A stretch of 64,000 nt of DNA, taken from Streptomyces sp. CG4 (GTDB lineage Bacteria > Actinomycetota > Actinomycetes > Streptomycetales > Streptomycetaceae). A program made the position numbers and the translations under genes. The DNA lies in the NCBI RefSeq assembly GCF_041080655.1, contig NZ_CP163525.1:7750001-7814000 (forward strand), read 5' to 3'. Below the pieces are notes generated by a model that was not told where the DNA came from, did not search any database, and worked only from the letters and a program-made list of their open reading frames with translations. Below, in pieces: positions 61,187-64,000 of the stretch (the stretch's first letter is position 1; each line of letters opens with the position of its first letter).

Positions 61187-61795
61187 GTGTTCACCGGAAT
61201 CGTCGAAGAGCTGGGTGAGGTCACCGCCGTCGAGAATCTCGGCGACGCCTCCCGCTTCCGGCTTCGTGGCCCCGTCGTGACCAAGGGCGCGCAGCACGGC
61301 GACTCCATCGCCGTGAACGGGGTCTGTCTCACCGTCGTGGAGCACGAGGGCGACGAGTTCACCGCCGACGTCATGGCCGAGACCCTGGACCGCTCCAGCC
61401 TCGGCGCGCTCACCGTCGGCTCCCGCGTCAACCTGGAGCGCCCCACCGCCGTGGGCGCGCGCCTCGGCGGGCACATCGTGCAGGGCCATGTCGACGGCAC
61501 CGGCGCGGTGCTGGAGCGCAAGCCCTCCGACAACTGGGAGATCGTGAAGATCTCGCTCCCCGCGGACCTCGCCCGGTACGTGGTCGAGAAGGGCTCCATC
61601 ACCGTCGACGGCATCAGCCTCACCGTCGTGGAAGCCGGGCCCGACTACTTCACCATCAGCCTCATCCCGACCACCCTCGCCCTGACCACGCTCGGCGTGA
61701 AGCAGCCCGGCGACCCGGTCAACCTCGAGGTCGACGTCATCGCCAAGTACGTCGAGCGTCTCCTCGGCGACCGCGCCCAGGGAGCGGGCAAGTGA
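61187..61795 (+). CDS. ribE: Riboflavin synthase (alpha subunit)
   Basis: Dismutates two 6,7-dimethyl-8-ribityllumazine molecules to riboflavin. The internal duplication of lumazine-binding domains is visible: FTGIVEELGEV and GDSIAVNGVCLTVVE, then LGGHIVQGHVDGTG and GSITVDGISLTVVE. The GTG at 61187 (VFTGIVEE) is the family start, with AGGAGG upstream. The 202-residue length is normal. The stop overlaps ribM by four bases. Confidence 0.97.
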   Translation: MFTGIVEELGEVTAVENLGDASRFRLRGPVVTKGAQHGDSIAVNGVCLTVVEHEGDEFTADVMAETLDRSSLGALTVGSRVNLERPTAVGARLGGHIVQGHVDGTGAVLERKPSDNWEIVKISLPADLARYVVEKGSITVDGISLTVVEAGPDYFTISLIPTTLALTTLGVKQPGDPVNLEVDVIAKYVERLLGDRAQGAGK

Positions 61796-62433
61796 ACTGG
61801 CTGAACTCCGAAGCCTTCACCCTCTTCGGCCAGCGCATCATCTGGTCGGACATGGTGGGCAACATCCTCGGTCTGATCACCCTCGCCCTCGGCTGGCGCC
61901 GCTCCCTGTGGACCTGGCCCGTGCAGTTCCTCTCCGGCCTGGTCCTCTTCGCCGCCTTCTACGGCCATCTGACCGGCAGCGCCGGCAAGCAGACCGTCGT
62001 CATGGCCGTAGCCCTGTACGGCTGGTGGCAGTGGCAGCGCAGCAAGGGCCGCTCCGCGGACGGCCACATCGCCCCCCGCTTCGCCACCTGGCGCGAGCGC
62101 GCGACGATGCTCGGCGCGGCCGCCGCCGGCACGATCGCCGTCGCCCAGCTCTTCACGGCCTACCCGTCCCTGTCCTGGGACCCCTGGCCCGACGCCTACA
62201 TCTTCGTCGGCACCGTCGTCGCCATGTACGCCCAGGCCAAGGGCATGGTCGAGTTCTGGATCGCCTGGCTGCTCGTCGACCTCGTCGGCGTCCCCCTCAA
62301 CTTCGCCAACGGCTACGCCTTCTCCGGCTTCGTCTACGTCATCTACGGCGCACTCGTCCTGTGGGGCATGCGCGACTGGTGGCTGCGCTCCCGCCGGGGC
62401 GCGCAGCCCGTCCTGGAAGGAGCCCCGGCATGA
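61792..62433 (+). CDS. ribM: Riboflavin transporter RibM (PnuX, PnuC family)
   Basis: A 213-residue membrane protein with about six to seven helices, of the PnuC/PnuX fold. Motifs include MVGNILGLITLALGWRRSLW, LYGWWQWQR, and WIAWLLVDLVGVPLNFANGY in the conserved WxxxD region. In Streptomyces, RibM in this operon position imports riboflavin and the analogue roseoflavin by facilitated diffusion. The GTG start overlaps ribE and the stop overlaps ribAB. FMN riboswitch control fits a vitamin importer. Confidence 0.92.
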   Translation: MNWLNSEAFTLFGQRIIWSDMVGNILGLITLALGWRRSLWTWPVQFLSGLVLFAAFYGHLTGSAGKQTVVMAVALYGWWQWQRSKGRSADGHIAPRFATWRERATMLGAAAAGTIAVAQLFTAYPSLSWDPWPDAYIFVGTVVAMYAQAKGMVEFWIAWLLVDLVGVPLNFANGYAFSGFVYVIYGALVLWGMRDWWLRSRRGAQPVLEGAPA

Positions 62434-63767
62434 CCTCGGCACCGCCCCTGTACGCCACCGACCCCATCGAGACCTTCGGGCTCGACCCCATCGAGCAGGC
62501 CATCGCCGACATCGCGGCCGGCCGCCCGGTCGTCGTCGTGGACGACGAGGACCGGGAGAACGAGGGCGACCTCGTCGTCGCCGCCGAAAAGGCGACCCCC
62601 GAGATCGTCGCCTTCATGATGAGCGAGTGCCGGGGGCTCATCTGCGCCCCCATGGAGGGCCCGGAGCTCGACCGGCTGCGGCTGCCGCAGATGGTCGAGG
62701 ACAACACCGAGTCGATGAAGACCGCGTTCACCGTGTCCGTCGACGCCTCCGCCGCGCACGGAGTGAGCACCGGTATCTCGGCCGCCGACCGCGCCACCAC
62801 CCTCCAGCTGCTGGCGAGCGGCGCGGCGGAGCCGACGGACTTCGTCCGCCCCGGCCATGTCTTCCCGCTGCGCGCCAAGCCCGGCGGCGTCCTCGTCCGC
62901 AACGGCCACACCGAGGCCGCCGTGGACCTCGCCCGGCTCGCGGGGCTCCGCCCGGCCGGCGCCATCGTGGAGATCGCCGGTGAGGACGGCCGGATGCTCC
63001 GCCTGCCCGAGCTGATCCCGTTCGCCCGCAAGCACGGCCTGACGATCATCTCCATCGAGGACCTGATCGCCTACCGCCGCAGCAGCGAGCCCACCGTCCG
63101 CCGCGAGGCCGAGACCCTACTGCCCACCAAGCACGGCACGTTCACCGCCCACGGCTACCGCTCCACCGTCGACGGCGTCGAGCACGTCGCCCTGGTCCAC
63201 GGCGACATCGGCGACGGCGAGGACGTCCTGGTCCGCGTCCACTCCGAATGCCTCACCGGCGACGTCTTCGGCTCCCTGCGCTGCGACTGCGGCCCCCAGC
63301 TGGACACCGCCCTGGCGCGCATCCAGGAGGAGGGCCGGGGCGTGGTGGTCTATCTGCGCGGTCACGAGGGGCGGGGCGTCGGCCTGCTGTCCAAGCTTCG
63401 CGCGTACGAGCTCCAGGAGCAGGGCCGCGACACCCTGGACGCCAACCTCGAACTCGGCCTGCCCGCCGACGCCCGCGACTACGGCGCCGGCGCGCAGATC
63501 CTCGCCGACCTCGGCGTGCGCGGCGTCCGGCTGATGACCAACAACCCCGACAAGACCGACGCACTGCTGCGCCACGGCCTGAAGGTCACCGGCCGCGAGC
63601 CGATGCCGATCCAGGCCGGCGAGCACAATCTCCGGTATCTGCGCACCAAGCGCGACCGGATGGGGCACGACCTGCCCTGGCTGGACACGCCCGCGGTGAC
63701 CGCCTCCGCGGCCGTGCCGGCAACAGCTTCTGTGGCCGCCCCCGCGGCCACCTGCGGCAACCAGTGA
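62430..63767 (+). CDS. ribAB: Bifunctional DHBP synthase / GTP cyclohydrolase II
   Basis: Supplies both riboflavin precursors. The N-terminal RibB half (residues to about 215) has VVVDDEDRENEGDLVVAAE, GLICAPM and the HTEAAVDLARLAGL motif. The RibA half has the zinc cysteines in HSECLTGDVFGSLRCDCG, the GHEGRGVGL loop and LMTNNPDKTDAL. The C-terminus has an extra ~25-residue Ala/Val-rich tail ending in TCGNQ. At 445 residues it is slightly long because of that tail. It is coupled to ribM, with AAGGAG before the ATG. Confidence 0.97.
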   Translation: MTSAPPLYATDPIETFGLDPIEQAIADIAAGRPVVVVDDEDRENEGDLVVAAEKATPEIVAFMMSECRGLICAPMEGPELDRLRLPQMVEDNTESMKTAFTVSVDASAAHGVSTGISAADRATTLQLLASGAAEPTDFVRPGHVFPLRAKPGGVLVRNGHTEAAVDLARLAGLRPAGAIVEIAGEDGRMLRLPELIPFARKHGLTIISIEDLIAYRRSSEPTVRREAETLLPTKHGTFTAHGYRSTVDGVEHVALVHGDIGDGEDVLVRVHSECLTGDVFGSLRCDCGPQLDTALARIQEEGRGVVVYLRGHEGRGVGLLSKLRAYELQEQGRDTLDANLELGLPADARDYGAGAQILADLGVRGVRLMTNNPDKTDALLRHGLKVTGREPMPIQAGEHNLRYLRTKRDRMGHDLPWLDTPAVTASAAVPATASVAAPAATCGNQ

Positions 63768-63790
63768 GCAAGAAGGCACTTAGGAGACAC

Positions 63791-64000
63791 GTGAGCGGCA
63801 AGGGTGCACCGGAACTGTCCGTACGCAACGCGAGCGACCTCAGGGTCGCCGTCATCGCGGCGCAGTGGCACGAGAAGGTGATGGACGGTCTGGTGAACGG
63901 CGCCCTGCGCGCCCTGCACGACCTGGGGATCGACGAGCCGACCCTGATCCGGGTCCCCGGCAGCTTCGAACTGCCGGTCGCCGCCAAGGTGCTGGCCGGG
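63791..64000 (+). CDS. ribH: 6,7-Dimethyl-8-ribityllumazine synthase, N-terminal part
   Basis: The gene runs off the right edge; 70 codons are visible. It starts at GTG 63791 with AGGAG five bases upstream, 23 bases after ribAB. The visible part has the lumazine synthase strands LRVAVIAAQWHEKVMDGLV and the substrate-binding VPGSFELPVAAK. It condenses the two products of RibAB-derived pathways to feed RibE, so it belongs to the same FMN-controlled operon. Confidence 0.96.
   Translation, partial: MSGKGAPELSVRNASDLRVAVIAAQWHEKVMDGLVNGALRALHDLGIDEPTLIRVPGSFELPVAAKVLAG

Overview
The window is a chromosomal segment of a high-GC actinomycete, almost certainly a Streptomyces. The evidence is the extreme third-position GC bias, frequent GTG starts, the developmental regulator BldD, the Streptomyces integration host factor, a conservon gene set, an F420-dependent oxidoreductase and an actinobacterial-type PriA. 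From memory the gene order matches the conserved core around bldD, sihf and metK in Streptomyces coelicolor. No integrase, transposase, phage gene or CRISPR array was seen.

Bases 1-11000: the 3' part of alaS, then ruvX and mltG, a shikimate cluster (aroE, aroC, aroK, aroB, largely translationally coupled), a P-loop kinase-like protein, a diverged M24 peptidase homologue, efp and nusB. Bases 11000-22600: bldD on the minus strand with its own terminator and a BldD-type palindrome, then the complete pyrimidine operon (pyrR, pyrB, pyrC, a small membrane protein, carA, carB, pyrD, pyrF) led by a PyrR-type RNA hairpin, and the nucleoid protein sIHF. Bases 22600-33200: gmk, rpoZ, coaBC, metK, priA, an HTH protein, fmt, rsmB and rpe. 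The metK-priA gap holds the most unusual element of the window: a sequence that can fold as a class II tRNA mimic with its two halves in permuted order and the acceptor stem closed by a tetraloop. This resembles the tRNA-like module of bacterial Y RNAs.

Bases 33300-46000: a SorC-type regulator, a secreted guanyl-specific ribonuclease coupled to a barstar-like inhibitor, a GuaB1-type enzyme, an amino-acid permease with an adjacent Lrp regulator, and a PhnF-like GntR regulator divergent from a five-gene operon. That operon encodes a binding lipoprotein, two permeases, an ATPase and a HAD phosphatase fused to an EEP phosphodiesterase, and looks like an import-and-cleave system for an organophosphate. 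Bases 46000-57600: a conservon (cvnA, cvnB, cvnC) with no GTPase gene next to it, a secreted protein, a davA-davB pair for lysine breakdown through 5-aminovaleramide, an LLM oxidoreductase, a DUF5995-like protein, a GH6 glycosidase, a decayed nucleobase permease and an MFS transporter.

Bases 57600-64000: a ROK regulator divergent from the MFS gene across a palindromic operator, a 27-bp minisatellite, an NmrA-like oxidoreductase, and the riboflavin operon (ribE, ribM, ribAB, start of ribH) under an FMN riboswitch with a visible terminator. All assignments were made by reading the sequence; no database search or folding program was run.
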